Below are positions 18,601-27,316 of a stretch of DNA of 64,000 nt, piece by piece. The stretch spans positions 62,001 through 126,000 of the forward strand of contig NZ_JAKRNK010000001.1 of NCBI RefSeq assembly GCF_022346885.1, in the 5' to 3' direction. How positions within the stretch are numbered: the stretch's first letter is position 1; each line of letters begins with the position of its first letter. A program made the translations under genes and the position numbers. The DNA is from Paenibacillus sp. ACRRX (lineage in GTDB: Bacteria > Bacillota > Bacilli > Paenibacillales > Paenibacillaceae). The notes under the pieces were generated by a model. That model was not told the origin of the DNA and ran no database searches. It saw nothing but the letters and a program-made list of their open reading frames with translations.

Positions 18601-19260
18601 GACGCGGTGGATGAGAGTGAGTGCGTGGTGGCAGGTATGGTTGTATCCGAACGAGTCATTATGACAAAGAAAGGCAAGCCTATGGCGTTTATCGGTCTGG
18701 AAGATCGGATTGAGCGAACTGAGGTTGTGCTGTTTCCTGAAGTATGGCGGCGGGCCAAGCCGCTTATCTCGAAAGGAGCGCTTGTAGCTGTGCTGGCGAA
18801 AGTGCAGCAGCAGGATGACGACTTTAAGCTCTTGGCGCATGAAGTTGCGCCACTGGAGCCGCAGGCGGTCGCGCAGCTTGCGAGCCGCGCGCGCACACGC
18901 CGTGACGCTGGCGCAGCCCCGCGCAGGGCGGGCGGGACCGGGAGCAGCGCTGCTGCGATACAGGCGGCTCCAGCGCCGCAGGCGGCGTCACGCGCAGCTC
19001 TGCCTGAGCGCGACGATGCACGCGCGAGGCAGAGCCAGCGCGTGTACATCAAGATCACGGCCGATCATGAACGGCCTGAGCTGTTGAATGAGCTGAAGCA
19101 GCTCATTCAAGCGCATCCGGGACCGCTCTCAACCGTGCTCTTCTACGAGCGCGAGCAGCAGCTGCGGGCTTTGAGCAGCGCTTATGCTGTCAAGCCTTCG
19201 CCTGAGTTGTTCAGGCGCGTCGAAACGATGCTGGGTGAAGGGTCTGTGCGTGTACGTTAG
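15682..19260 (+). CDS. dnaE: DNA polymerase III alpha subunit DnaE
   Basis: I use ATG 15682 (MNEFVHLHVHSEYSLL, with GGAGTG upstream), giving 1,192 residues; an earlier in-frame ATG at 15646 lacks a site. The N-terminal PHP domain has HLHVHS and later TDHG motifs. The catalytic palm carries PDIDIDF at about residue 400, with the three acidic residues of C-family polymerases. FGTMAARAAVRDVGR, the helix-hairpin-helix region and an OB-fold (MVVSERVIMTKKGKPMAFIGLED) follow. In low-GC Gram-positives DnaE extends RNA primers on the lagging strand before PolC takes over. Between the OB-fold and the final domain is an Ala/Arg/Pro-rich linker of about 55 residues with strongly raised GC (18870-19030). 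Confidence 0.95.
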   Translation: MNEFVHLHVHSEYSLLDGAARIESLVERAAANGMKALALTDHGVMYGTIAFYRACQKHGIKPIIGMEAYVTTGALTERVSRKDQPIYHLILLAKTMQGYRNLMKISSIAHLEGFHYKPRADMDTLRTYGEGIICTSACLGSEISQHVLHDRMDEAREAALRYKDIFKDGFYLELQDHGLVEQKKVNIGLIDLARELNIPLVCTNDVHYIEEADAAMQDVLICIGTGKTVEDETRLRIASNQLYFKNGEQMNALFAHVPEAIHNTSRIADACNVELEFGHSVLPEFQPLPEGLAAGQYLRELCEQGLLERYQHLSEWEEEAFVQSAHERLAFELGTIEQMGFSDYFLIVWDFIRYAHESGIMTGPGRGSSAGSLVAYTLKITNVDPLKHKLLFERFLNPERITMPDIDIDFNDERRDEVIQYVSDKYGHDRVAQIITFGTMAARAAVRDVGRALNVSYGDTDRAAKLIPNQLGMTLTEAMRVSSELREWCEKEPRIRELIEMAIKVEGMPRHASTHAAGVVIAPEPLPHFVPLQAGTEHTALTQYSMEHLEAIGMLKMDFLGLRTLSIIERTLEWIKAKSGEALDLNRVDDQDERTYELLGRGDTTGLFQLESTGVRKVLRELKPSGFEDIVSVLALYRPGPMEFIPNFIQSKHGRKPVEYPHPDLEPILKDTYGIIVYQEQIMHIASRMAGFSLGEADLLRRAVSKKKREVLDQERAHFVEGSLGQGYTKEEANRVYDMIVRFADYGFPRAHAAAYGVLAFQTAYLKTHYPTEFMASMLTANMGNHRKTAEYIEDCRRTSIDVLPPDINESNVTFTPVHDAIRFGLAAIKNVGTTAIECMIRERAEQPYQDLHDFCKRVDLRVCNRRVIESLIQAGAMDSLPGHRAQLLAMLDETLEAAVKWRKEREDLQIQLFNFVEVNNRSIEYPSVQPFTMTQQLELERELLGMYLSGHPLDDYVELLEHADADRIVDLHDAVDESECVVAGMVVSERVIMTKKGKPMAFIGLEDRIERTEVVLFPEVWRRAKPLISKGALVAVLAKVQQQDDDFKLLAHEVAPLEPQAVAQLASRARTRRDAGAAPRRAGGTGSSAAAIQAAPAPQAASRAALPERDDARARQSQRVYIKITADHERPELLNELKQLIQAHPGPLSTVLFYEREQQLRALSSAYAVKPSPELFRRVETMLGEGSVRVR

Positions 19261-19272
19261 TCTAGCCGAGTC

Positions 19273-19307
19273 CAGCGGCTAACACATTTGTCAGGTGTTA
19301 GTCGTTG
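19273..19307 (+). terminator. Hairpin downstream of dnaE (possible terminator)
   Basis: CAGCGGCTAACAC pairs with GTGTTAGTCGTTG around a nine-base loop, twelve bases after the dnaE stop, but no T-run follows. The rest of the 326-base gap to pgpA (to 19586) shows nothing I can name. Confidence 0.5.
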
Positions 19308-19586
19308 GGCATAGTATACGCGCATGCTGATCTGCATCTCTACAGCTTATCTTATGGTGCTGCAATATGTATCCGGGGTACTGCGCTTACAACGTGATAA
19401 GCGGCATTTCAGCATGCTAACCTTTACAAAGCTGTGCGTACGACGGATACAATCTTCTTGTTTTCATGGATGTTACATTATTTTTTCGTAAAGCTATTCA
19501 CCCTTCCTGCACCTTGAGCATATCATGTAGATACACCCTATATGAGAAGACAAGACTGTCGTATCGGGAGAATGGAGGGAGCGCCT

Positions 19587-20090
19587 GTGACATATGATGC
19601 AGCAGCGCAGTGGCTGGAACAACGTGGGGTATCACTGCTTTCGATAGCTGAGATTGCATTTGAGCTGCAGAAGCCTTACAATGCGACATTAAAGGTGGAA
19701 GAGTGCTTGGAAAGTGTTAAGGCGGTGCTTCATAAACGTGAAGTGCAGTATACGCTGATGACGGGTATTGCATTAGATGTAATGGCCGAAAGGAAACAAT
19801 TGCCTGAACCCCTGCAGTCCATGCTGGAGGCGGATGAATCGTTATATGGTGTGGATGAGACGCTGGCGTTAGGCATAACGGGGGTATATGGGACGATTGG
19901 CTTGACAAGCTTTGGTTATTTGGATAAAACCAAAATAGGTATTCTTCGGCACCTGAACAATCATAAACAGCAAATACATGTCTTTCTGGATGATCTAGTG
20001 GCGGGTATTGCAGCAGCAGCTTCGTCGCGAATCGCGCATCAGGATACGAAAGCTACGATATACGATACGATTGATCGTGTGGATAGCTAA
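19587..20090 (+). CDS. pgpA: Phosphatidylglycerophosphatase A-like protein (YutG family)
   Basis: The start GTG 19587 follows GGAGGGAG at a good distance; the open frame extends upstream without a better site. The 167-residue protein begins VTYDAAAQWLEQRGVSLLSIAEIAF, the N-terminus of the YutG/PgpA family, and contains LGITGVYGTIGLTSFGYLDKTKIGILRHLNNH, a conserved block of these proteins. Family members hydrolyse phosphatidylglycerophosphate to phosphatidylglycerol at the membrane. This soluble short form, common in Bacillales, lacks clear membrane helices, so the enzymatic call is by family only. Confidence 0.75.
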   Translation: MTYDAAAQWLEQRGVSLLSIAEIAFELQKPYNATLKVEECLESVKAVLHKREVQYTLMTGIALDVMAERKQLPEPLQSMLEADESLYGVDETLALGITGVYGTIGLTSFGYLDKTKIGILRHLNNHKQQIHVFLDDLVAGIAAAASSRIAHQDTKATIYDTIDRVDS

Positions 20091-20433
20091 GTTGAGTAAT
20101 TTTGATAATTATCGCCTGACAGCAGGTCCTCAGTGAAGACATTCCCAGTGAACTGATCTCGCTATTTCTTCCGCTGTGATGTGTCTTCACTCGCCCTCAT
20201 TGATTCATAAAAATCTTCATATTTTATTCGTGAAAAATAATTTATACCTGACATGTCGAGCTGAATAAGGCAAGAAAAAAGGCGTTGAACGCCGTTTAGC
20301 GTCGAAATCAAGAGCTTAGATTCTCTAAGAAGCATTGCTGCTTCCATGGATTTGGTTGCTATGAAAATGGCAATTATGTTATCATAATGGCATTATACAC
20401 AGCTCTATTGGAACGTTAGGGGGGTCTCCGCGA
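20091..20433. other. Intergenic region upstream of the small protein gene
   Basis: This stretch contains a small hairpin (GGCGTTGAACGCC, 20281-20293) and a weak promoter-like pair TTGCTA-18-TATCAT (about 20355-20384) in front of the next gene. No gene is evident. Confidence 0.35.
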
Positions 20434-20622
20434 ATGTGGACGGTTATCTACATCGCTCCGACTGCCAAAATCGCAGACATGATACTTGCAAGACTGACGG
20501 AAGAGGGATTCCTTATTCGAGTACGTCCCATTCATCTTTCCAAGCAGCAATTTGAAGTGCTGGTGCCTTCCGGTGAGGTAGAAGAAGTACAAGAAGTTCT
20601 TAATTCGATTCTGCATGCGTAA
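20434..20622 (+). CDS. Small conserved-looking protein upstream of accD
   Basis: The 62-residue protein starts after an AGGGGGGTC region. It alternates beta and alpha segments: a strand with WTVIYIAP, a helix (TAKIADMILARLTEEGF), a strand (IRVRPIHL), a strand (QFEVLVP) and a helix (EVEEVQEVLNSI). This beta-alpha-beta-beta-alpha pattern is compatible with a small ferredoxin-like fold, similar to DUF2007-type proteins. Its own terminator separates it from accD. No function can be assigned. Confidence 0.7.
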   Translation: MWTVIYIAPTAKIADMILARLTEEGFLIRVRPIHLSKQQFEVLVPSGEVEEVQEVLNSILHA

Positions 20623-20624
20623 TA

Positions 20625-20666
20625 CGGCTGCTTGATGAACGCAACAAGGTTCAGACAGCCGCTTTT
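20625..20666 (+). terminator. Rho-independent terminator
   Basis: CGGCTG/CAGCCG outer pairing plus an inner TGAAC/GTTCA stem is followed by CTTTTTG. Confidence 0.75.
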
Positions 20667-20756
20667 TGTTGTCTGGATATCATACGAACAGCTTGTGGAC
20701 AAGCGTTGGTTCGTTGGCGTCTAAAGCAGACTATCACGCTCAAAGAGGTGTAACGG

Positions 20757-21638
20757 GTGTTCAAAGACTTGTTTCAGAAAAAGAAAAAGTATGCAACGGT
20801 TCCATCCGTGCGTGATGATAATCGACCTAAGCGTGAAATACCTGAAGGTATAATGAACAAATGCCCCAAGTGCGGCAATATTCAGTATTATAAAGAGCTT
20901 GAAAAGAACCTGAAAGTATGTTCCGAGTGCGGGCATCATATGCGTCTAAGTGCTTACGAGCGCATTCAAATGACATTGGACGAGGGTCGTTTCTTTGAAT
21001 TCGACATCGACATTGCCCCCGAGGACCCGCTGCAATTTCCTGGCTATACGAAGAAACTAGAACAACAGCAAAGCAAGTCCGATCTCTCGGAAGCTGTAGT
21101 TACGGGAGAAGGAACAATTGGCGGTTTTCCGGTTGTGGTAGCTGTCATGAGCTTTGACTTTTTCAGCGGCAGCATGGGTTCTGTTGTAGGTGAAAAAGTA
21201 ACACGAGCAGTCGAGATGGCGATGCTGAAACAGTATCCGCTTCTTATATTCTCCACATCTGGCGGAGCGCGTATGCAAGAAGGAATTCTCAGCTTAATGC
21301 AGATGGCAAAGACAAGCGCGGCAATAGCTAAGTTCCAGAATCAAGGCGGTTTATTTATTTCTGTTATTACGGACCCTACGTATGGCGGTGTGTCCGCTAG
21401 TTTTGCCATGCTGGGTGATATTATTGTGGCCGAGCCAGGGGCAGCATTTGGCTTTGCAGGCCGCATCGTTATTGAACAGACCATTCGTCAGAAGCTTTCT
21501 GATGAATTCCAGACAGCCGAGTTTAATTTGAAGCACGGCCAACTGGATATGGTTATAGCACGCAAAGATTTGCGTCAATCGCTTACGAAACTTATCGAAT
21601 TGCATACGGTGAAAGGAGAGATGTCCCATGAAGGGTGA
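20757..21638 (+). CDS. accD: Acetyl-CoA carboxylase carboxyltransferase beta subunit
   Basis: The 293-residue protein starts at GTG 20757 after AGAGGTG. A four-cysteine zinc ribbon is visible (CPKCGN at about residues 39-44 and CSECG at about 58-62), followed by the crotonase-like carboxyltransferase core ([42 protein letters not shown]). With AccA it transfers carboxyl from carboxybiotin to acetyl-CoA, making malonyl-CoA for fatty acid synthesis. Its 3' end overlaps accA by eleven bases, which suggests translational coupling of the two subunits. Confidence 0.95.
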   Translation: MFKDLFQKKKKYATVPSVRDDNRPKREIPEGIMNKCPKCGNIQYYKELEKNLKVCSECGHHMRLSAYERIQMTLDEGRFFEFDIDIAPEDPLQFPGYTKKLEQQQSKSDLSEAVVTGEGTIGGFPVVVAVMSFDFFSGSMGSVVGEKVTRAVEMAMLKQYPLLIFSTSGGARMQEGILSLMQMAKTSAAIAKFQNQGGLFISVITDPTYGGVSASFAMLGDIIVAEPGAAFGFAGRIVIEQTIRQKLSDEFQTAEFNLKHGQLDMVIARKDLRQSLTKLIELHTVKGEMSHEG

Positions 21639-22593
21639 ACTTTCATTCGAGCAGCCGTTAGTCGAGCTCAAGCAGAAGATTGAAGAGTTGAAGCGATTCG
21701 GGGAAGAGAAGCATATTGATTTCTCTGAGGAGATCGCACGTCTCGAAGAACGTTATCAGAAGATAGCGGAGGAGATATATACAAGTATTTCTCCATCACA
21801 GAAGATGCATCTCGCACGCCATCACCAGCGTCCAACGACGCTTGATTTTATATCTCATATCTTTACTGATTTTGTTGAATTGCACGGTGACCGCTTGTAT
21901 GGCGATGATCTTGCCATTGTTGGTGGACTTGCCCGTCTTAATGGCTTGGCGGTAACTGTTATTGGGCATCAACGCGGGAAAGATACAAAGGAGAACATTG
22001 CACGCTTCTTTGGCAGTCCTCATCCAGAGGGCTTCCGCAAGGCGCTTCGCCTTATGCAGCAAGCAGACAAGTTTAAGCGTCCGATTATCACATTTATTGA
22101 TACAAAGGGCGCATACCCAGGCAATACAGCCGAAGAACGAGGCCAATCAGAGGCTATCGCCCGCAACTTGCGGGATATGGCTATGCTTGGCGTGCCTGTC
22201 GTGTGTGTTGTCATTGGTGAGGGGGGCAGCGGTGGTGCACTTGCGCTTGGCGTAGGCAACCGCGTTCTTATGCTGGAGAATGCCATTTATTCGGTTATTT
22301 CGCCGAATGGCGCGGCTTCTATTTTATGGAAGGATGCGTCTAAGGCCGATCAAGCTGCCGAAGCGATGAAGATTACAGGTGACGACCTGCTGGAGATGGA
22401 AATCATTGAGGGAATTATCCCTGAGCCGCCAGGCGGTGCACATAAGAATATTGCGGATACCGCCGAAAGTGTAAAGGCTGCGCTCTGCAAGCATTTGTCC
22501 GAATTGATGGAGATGTCTGCGGACGAACTGCGTGAAGATCGTTATAACAAGTTCCGCAAAATTGGCAAGTTTGCAACAGTGGATCTCAGCTAA
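21628..22593 (+). CDS. accA: Acetyl-CoA carboxylase carboxyltransferase alpha subunit
   Basis: The start follows AAAGGAGAGATG within the end of accD. The 321-residue product has the AccA N-terminal helical region ([22 protein letters not shown]), [28 protein letters not shown], the oxyanion-forming [16 protein letters not shown] and a C-terminal helical tail. It forms the alpha2-beta2 carboxyltransferase with AccD. In Bacillus pfkA and pyk follow; here pyk comes directly after a 163-base gap. Confidence 0.95.
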   Translation: MKGELSFEQPLVELKQKIEELKRFGEEKHIDFSEEIARLEERYQKIAEEIYTSISPSQKMHLARHHQRPTTLDFISHIFTDFVELHGDRLYGDDLAIVGGLARLNGLAVTVIGHQRGKDTKENIARFFGSPHPEGFRKALRLMQQADKFKRPIITFIDTKGAYPGNTAEERGQSEAIARNLRDMAMLGVPVVCVVIGEGGSGGALALGVGNRVLMLENAIYSVISPNGAASILWKDASKADQAAEAMKITGDDLLEMEIIEGIIPEPPGGAHKNIADTAESVKAALCKHLSELMEMSADELREDRYNKFRKIGKFATVDLS

Positions 22594-22756
22594 CAATAAT
22601 CATATATAATCGTGCATGAAATTGGTAAAACTTTATAATATGATGATCCTCATATACAAATGCCGCACGTTATAGTAAATTAATTAGTTGAGAACCATTA
22701 AGAATTGTAGATGTTTTAGAGATACTAGAGAGCCTAATAATTGGAGGAAACCCAGA

Positions 22757-24187
22757 ATGCGCAAAACTAGAATTGTATGTACCATCGGTCCTTCCAGCGA
22801 GTCCTTGGACAAGTTAAAGCAATTGATTATGGCCGGCATGAACGTTGCACGTTTGAACTTCTCACACGGCGACTTTGAAGAGCACGGCAACCGTATTACG
22901 AATATCCGTCAAGCTTCCAAAGAATTGAACAAAACAGTAGCGATTCTCTTGGATACTAAAGGTCCTGAGATTCGTACAGGTAAATTGGCTGTAGAGCCGA
23001 TTGAACTCGTTCAAGACGAATTCGTAACATTAACGACTGAAGAGATTCTTGGGGACAAAGACCGTATTTCGGTTACATATAACGAGCTGCCGCAAGATGT
23101 TGAAGTCGGTTCTACAATCTTGATCGACGATGGTTTGATCGGATTGACTGTTGTAGACGTACAAGGTACTGAAATCAAGTGCAAAATCGTCAACGGTGGT
23201 ACAATTAAGAGCAAAAAAGGCGTTAACGTTCCTGGCGTAAGCATTTCCTTGCCAGGTATTACGGAGAAAGATGCTAGCGATATCCGTTTTGGTATTGAGC
23301 AAGGCGTTGATTTTATCGCGGCTTCATTCGTTCGTAAAGCAAGTGATGTGATGGAAATCCGTAAACTGCTTAAAGAGCACAACGGAGACAGCATCCAAAT
23401 CATTTCGAAAATTGAAAACCAAGAAGGCGTTGACAACTTGGATGAAATTTTGGAAGTGTCTGACGGCCTGATGGTTGCCCGCGGTGACCTTGGTGTTGAG
23501 ATTCCAGCTGAAGATGTACCATTGGCTCAAAAGCTGATGATTCAGAAGTGTAATCTTGCAGGCAAGCCGGTTGTCACAGCAACACAAATGTTGGATTCCA
23601 TGCAGCGCAATCCACGTCCAACACGCGCAGAAGCAAGTGACGTGGCAAATGCAATTTTTGATGGCACAGACGCAATCATGTTGTCCGGCGAAACAGCTGC
23701 TGGTAAATATCCAGTAGAATCTGTATTGACGATGTCCCGTATCGCTGAGAAAGCAGAATCCGCATTGGAATACCGTGAGATTTTGACAAAACAAAGCATG
23801 AAACAACAGGTAACGGTAACGGACGCGATCAGCCAAGCTGTAGCCAACTCTGCACTCGACCTGGACGCAAAAGCAATCATTACATCTACACAAACGGGTT
23901 ATACAGCTCGTATGGTGTCCAAGTATCGCCCTAAAGCACCAATTATTGCAGTAACAGCATCTGAGCAAGTGATGCGCGCTATGGCATTGACTTGGGGCGT
24001 AGTGCCTGTTAAAGGCGAGCCAGCTACTAACACAGACGAAATGTTTGATGTAGCACTTAAAGGCGGCCTGCATACAGGTCTTGTAGCTGAAGGTGATCTT
24101 GTTGTAATTACGGCAGGTGTTCCAGTTGGATGCGCAGGCTCCACTAACCTGGTTAAAGTAACGCAGATCGGCACAAGCTGCAAATAG
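22757..24187 (+). CDS. pyk: Pyruvate kinase, short form
   Basis: ATG 22757 follows TTGGAGGAAA; an in-frame upstream extension lacks a site. The 476-residue enzyme begins [14 protein letters not shown], contains the catalytic lysine region [11 protein letters not shown], the Mg/K-binding [12 protein letters not shown] and the ATQMLDSM motif. It converts phosphoenolpyruvate and ADP to pyruvate and ATP. It ends after the C-terminal allosteric domain ([12 protein letters not shown]) and lacks the extra PEP-utiliser-like domain that lengthens the Bacillus enzyme to about 585 residues. Expression is probably high: the codon choice looks more biased than that of its neighbours. Confidence 0.95.
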   Translation: MRKTRIVCTIGPSSESLDKLKQLIMAGMNVARLNFSHGDFEEHGNRITNIRQASKELNKTVAILLDTKGPEIRTGKLAVEPIELVQDEFVTLTTEEILGDKDRISVTYNELPQDVEVGSTILIDDGLIGLTVVDVQGTEIKCKIVNGGTIKSKKGVNVPGVSISLPGITEKDASDIRFGIEQGVDFIAASFVRKASDVMEIRKLLKEHNGDSIQIISKIENQEGVDNLDEILEVSDGLMVARGDLGVEIPAEDVPLAQKLMIQKCNLAGKPVVTATQMLDSMQRNPRPTRAEASDVANAIFDGTDAIMLSGETAAGKYPVESVLTMSRIAEKAESALEYREILTKQSMKQQVTVTDAISQAVANSALDLDAKAIITSTQTGYTARMVSKYRPKAPIIAVTASEQVMRAMALTWGVVPVKGEPATNTDEMFDVALKGGLHTGLVAEGDLVVITAGVPVGCAGSTNLVKVTQIGTSCK

Positions 24188-24229
24188 TCATTTTCCGCAA
24201 GGAAGCCAATAGGCTAATATATAGACACA

Positions 24230-24255
24230 AAGCAATGGTTCATACCATTGCTTTT
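24230..24255 (+). terminator. Rho-independent terminator of pyk
   Basis: AAGCAATGGT/ACCATTGCTT gives a 10-bp stem with a three-base loop, followed by a TTTT run. It lies 42 bases after the pyk stop. Confidence 0.85.
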
Positions 24256-24281
24256 GTTGTATTCGGAAAGGGGAAATTAGG

Positions 24282-24800
24282 GTGTCAGAGCCTAAATTTG
24301 CTGCTTGTCCGTCAGCATTAACACCGTGGTATGGGCATATACTTCGAGTGCGTTATCAAGAAACGGATAGTATGCGTGTTGTTTTTCATGGCAATTATGT
24401 AACCTGGTTCGAAGTCGGACGTACAGAATGGATAAGATCATTAGGTATTAATTATAAGGCTTTGGAGACAGAAGGGCTGCTATTGCCAGTTACAGATCTG
24501 CAAGTGTCGTACAAGCAGCCTGCTGTGTATGATGATCAGGTTGCTGTATATACACGGCTGCAGGATTGCAGTCCGATTCGGATGTCATTCCAATCCGTAG
24601 TCTGCCGTGTGCAGCGGCCTCTCGCAGATGAACTCAGTGGTAACGGCTGGATCAGTGAACCAACGGGGGAACTGCTGGTTCAAGGGGGCACGACACATGC
24701 ATGGGTGAACGAGGACTGGCATCTGACGAGATTTGACCGCGCTCAGCCCGACATATGGAAGCTGCTGCAGGAGTTGAGAGCTTTGCCGACAAGCAGCTAG
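24282..24800 (+). CDS. Acyl-CoA thioesterase, 4HBT/YbgC hotdog family
   Basis: The 172-residue protein starts at GTG 24282 after AAAGGGG. The motif RVRYQETDSMRVVFHGNYVTWFE carries the conserved Asp and the His-x-x-Tyr of the 4-hydroxybenzoyl-CoA thioesterase family, followed by the hotdog helix RTEWIRSLGINYKALE. Such enzymes hydrolyse short or aromatic acyl-CoA thioesters in the cytosol. The C-terminal 30 residues are longer than in typical YbgC proteins. The substrate is not determinable. It may share a transcript with fxsA, 43 bases downstream. Confidence 0.85.
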   Translation: MSEPKFAACPSALTPWYGHILRVRYQETDSMRVVFHGNYVTWFEVGRTEWIRSLGINYKALETEGLLLPVTDLQVSYKQPAVYDDQVAVYTRLQDCSPIRMSFQSVVCRVQRPLADELSGNGWISEPTGELLVQGGTTHAWVNEDWHLTRFDRAQPDIWKLLQELRALPTSS

Positions 24801-24843
24801 TCTGTCTGATTAATTGTGCCGAAGGCGGGTTTGGAAAGGTGGA

Positions 24844-25242
24844 ATGGACATGTTATGGTTGCTTGTTGTATTAACCGTTATACCGGCGCTTGAAATTTAC
24901 GGATTTATCCTGATGAGCGGTTGGGTTGGAGGCTGGAACACACTACTCTTAATACTGCTGACTGGGGTTATTGGTGCTGTAGTCGCCCGTTACGAAGGCA
25001 GACAGGTGCTGAAGGATGCGCAGCAGCAGATGCAGGCAGGACAAGTGCCAGGCCGCGTCATGATCGACGGATTGTGTATACTGGCAGGAGGCGTATTGCT
25101 TATAACGCCAGGCTTCTTTTCGGATATTATCGGCTTTACGCTTGTATTTCCGTTAACACGTCCCATCTATCGGCATTACTTGTTAAAATGGATTGAGAAG
25201 AAGATGAAAAACGGTGATATCATTACATTTCGCCGTTTCTAA
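24844..25242 (+). CDS. fxsA: FxsA family membrane protein
   Basis: I choose ATG 24844 (MDMLWLLVVLTVIPALEIY), preceded by GAAAGGTGG, giving 132 residues. Three to four hydrophobic stretches alternate with the conserved cytosolic segment ARYEGRQVLKDAQQQMQAGQVP and the motif DGLCILAGGVLLITPGFFSDIIG, both diagnostic of FxsA. In Escherichia coli FxsA suppresses F-exclusion of phage T7; the native role is unclear. It sits next to ytvI, as in other Bacillales. Confidence 0.9.
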   Translation: MDMLWLLVVLTVIPALEIYGFILMSGWVGGWNTLLLILLTGVIGAVVARYEGRQVLKDAQQQMQAGQVPGRVMIDGLCILAGGVLLITPGFFSDIIGFTLVFPLTRPIYRHYLLKWIEKKMKNGDIITFRRF

Positions 25243-25270
25243 GTGTAAATGGCTATTACAGCTCGAAGTG

Positions 25271-25314
25271 AAAAGAGGATTAGATTGTACTGCGTACAAT
25301 CTAATCCTCTTTTT
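25271..25314. terminator. Bidirectional terminator between fxsA and ytvI
   Basis: A perfect 20-bp stem (AAAAGAGGATTAGATTGTAC and its complement) with a four-base loop TGCG is followed by T residues on the plus strand and A residues mirrored on the other. The 188 bases from here to the ytvI stop contain no gene I can support. Confidence 0.9.
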
Positions 25315-25502
25315 GGTCCCCATTTAGGCATGAAACAGGTAAAAAGCGTTGGGAGGTTGTCGTAATCGCCTTAGAAAACAGCTCATGTAGGCAACGCTGA
25401 AATTCGTAGCGCCATTTGCAGCAGCTGCACATACGCAGGATCAATTGCTAAGAATAGCTCATTGTAGGTCATAAAAACTTACACATACAACAGGTACGAT
25501 GA

Positions 25503-26618
25503 CTATCGCCTGCCAGTTATCACATAATTTCTTAAATCGCGGAACACATTCGCACGGTAAATGGCGGAAATGAATACCAGAGAAACGGGGCCGATAATGA
25601 TCCCGAGCACACCAAATAATTTTAACCCCATAAACATAGCGATGAGAGTGGCTAGGGGATCAAGGCCCACGCTAGAAGCAAGTACCTTGGGTTCCATAAT
25701 CTGTCGTGCAACTAGGACGATGCCGTACAGGATAGAGAGACCAATCCCTGTTGACGAACTCCCCGTCAAGAAGCAATATGCAATCCAAGGCACCATGACA
25801 GCACCGACGCCAAGGTACGGCAGCAGATCAACGAAGCCGATCAAAAGACCGATCGTAACCGCATACTCAACTTGGATGATCAACAATCCGGTAATGACAA
25901 CAACAGCGGTAATCGTGATAAGAATAAATTGCGCACGCAAGTAACCAAACAATGCTTTTTTTAAATCGGACCAAATAGTACGAATCGGCTTGCGGACACG
26001 TTCGGGTATGAGATCAGCAGCGATTACGATCCACCTCTTCCAATCCTTGCTAATAAAGAAGGCTGCTAATATGACCACAACAGAAATAGTCGCGATATTA
26101 GGCAGGCTGGATAAGAAGAGGACGATACCGTTTAGGAAACTACTGACCAAATAGGTAATTGTATCTGTAACGGTTTCCGTCGTTTTTTTGATGTTGCTGT
26201 TAATCGTATCTTGGATGTTTGGATTGTCCACATATAAGGAATTAATCGTTCGTATAAAGGATTGTACCTCTTCATTGTCCACCAGATTTATAAAAATAGA
26301 CCGCCATACATCCAAATATTGTTGAATCGTCTGGGACAGCGTAATGATCTCTTTGACGATACGCGTCACGACAGCCGCTGCTACAGTAAGCATACCAGTA
26401 ATAAATACCGTCAATGCAATTGTTACACTAAGCCAACGCGGAATGCGCAGCTTATCCGTCATGCCGTTGACGAGTGGGTTCAGCATCAGTGCAATAAGCC
26501 AAGCGAATAGAAACGGGTAGATAAGCGGAAGGATAAAATAACTGCCAACTAAAGCAGAGACAAGTAAAAATGTTACCCAGCCCCCACGCCAAATACGCAT
26601 CAACACAGCGGCATCCAC
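25503..26618 (-). CDS. ytvI: YtvI sporulation integral membrane protein (AI-2E exporter family)
   Basis: The start is GTG 26618, seven bases after GGGAAAGGAG. The 371-residue protein has about seven to eight hydrophobic segments and an extended soluble stretch (about residues 85-150), the AI-2E transporter/UPF0118 architecture. The C-terminal conserved block runs GVGAVMVPWIAYCFLTG, then VARQIMEPKVLASSVGLDPLATL. In Bacillus YtvI is listed as a sporulation membrane protein. Location opposite fxsA is conserved in the order. Whether it transports anything is not known. Confidence 0.85.
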   Translation of the reverse strand: MDAAVLMRIWRGGWVTFLLVSALVGSYFILPLIYPFLFAWLIALMLNPLVNGMTDKLRIPRWLSVTIALTVFITGMLTVAAAVVTRIVKEIITLSQTIQQYLDVWRSIFINLVDNEEVQSFIRTINSLYVDNPNIQDTINSNIKKTTETVTDTITYLVSSFLNGIVLFLSSLPNIATISVVVILAAFFISKDWKRWIVIAADLIPERVRKPIRTIWSDLKKALFGYLRAQFILITITAVVVITGLLIIQVEYAVTIGLLIGFVDLLPYLGVGAVMVPWIAYCFLTGSSSTGIGLSILYGIVLVARQIMEPKVLASSVGLDPLATLIAMFMGLKLFGVLGIIIGPVSLVFISAIYRANVFRDLRNYVITGRR

Positions 26619-26959
26619 ATCAAATCTCCTTTCCCATCGGGCATAGAATGAAGAAGGTTGTCTAGTTATTCATATGACAATCACACAGGGTGACAGAACT
26701 GGAGAAGCAAAGTTGGTACTGATTTGAGCTTAGGAAGGCTGTTATGTTTATGTAAATAGAAGTAATTGGGGTAATCAAGGAACAGAACTCATCTCTCTGT
26801 TGAGTATACCAATTTTTTCCTTTAAGTTATCATTAATGGTCAAGTTGGTGTATTCATGTTTACAGAGAAGTGCAATCAGTTTGGATGGCTGATGCTTACA
26901 TGTTAATCGCCTCCGTTTGTATTCAGCAATTTTAATAACCTCTTTTATGCCGTTACATA
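26619..26959. other. Intergenic region between ytvI and the eut regulatory RNA
   Basis: About 340 bases without a supportable gene. A minus-strand open frame (26775-27143) crosses it but runs into the riboswitch and shows no recognisable domain or ribosome site. Confidence 0.4.
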
Positions 26960-26987
26960 TTGCCAAACTGTTGGATTGTGCTATAAT
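26960..26987 (+). promoter_or_regulatory. Sigma-A-like promoter of the cobalamin-controlled RNA
   Basis: TTGCCA (26960-26965) and TATAAT (26982-26987) with a 16-base spacer. Transcription would begin near 26994, just before the riboswitch aptamer. Confidence 0.7.
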
Positions 26988-26993
26988 AATGTC

Positions 26994-27150
26994 GAATGGA
27001 CGCCCATTCACGTCGTGTACAATAGAAAAAGTTATAGGTAATGGAAGTTTGGTGCAAATCCAACACGGTCCCGCCACTGTAATAGATCGAATATTCGGTC
27101 TTAAGTCAGGTCGTTTGCCTAGTAACTTTGTCTGGCTAGTCATTTCGAGG
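26994..27150 (+). promoter_or_regulatory. Cobalamin (adenosylcobalamin) riboswitch aptamer
   Basis: The conserved core is visible in order: GGTAATGGAAGTTTGGTGC (27037-27055) with AAATCC, then CCCGCCACTGTAA (27070-27082) and TAAGTCAGG (27102-27110), which is the B12 box region, then GCCTAG (27118-27123). A leading hairpin GAATGG/CCATTC lies at 26995-27010. This is the usual cobalamin riboswitch arrangement. It is followed not by a coding gene but by a terminator and non-coding hairpins, so it most likely controls the small RNA described next. The exact 3' boundary of the aptamer is uncertain. Confidence 0.85.
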
Positions 27151-27208
27151 CGAAAGTGACTAGTTTACAAGTCTAGTGACGATTGATGCCTCGCTAGGCT
27201 TTTTTACG
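27146..27208 (+). terminator. Riboswitch-associated terminator
   Basis: CGAGGC (about 27147) pairs with GCCTCG (27188-27193) around an inner ACTAG/CTAGT stem, and a run of six T residues follows. CTAGGC just before the T-run is complementary to GCCTAG at 27118-27123 in the riboswitch, offering an alternative pairing. This is the expected switch point: ligand-bound RNA would stop here. Confidence 0.65.
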
Positions 27209-27316
27209 TTGTAAGCAGGCTGCTGACACTGATGTTAGCAAGGCCAGGTGCTCGCCGCCGAACTTGTACAATGGAGTATAGCTTGTCAAGCGGGAGGTTC
27301 TTCAAGGCAGAAGAAC

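Noticed and set aside
18549-19087. Long antisense and alternate-frame ORFs in the dnaE 3' end
   Set aside because: They arise from the GC-rich linker; the dnaE frame is continuous and conserved on both sides.
20162-20347. 61-codon minus-strand frame between pgpA and the small gene
   Set aside because: No ribosome site, no recognisable pattern.
26775-27143. 122-codon open frame on the minus strand
   Set aside because: It overlaps the riboswitch and promoter, lacks a ribosome site and shows no recognisable domain.
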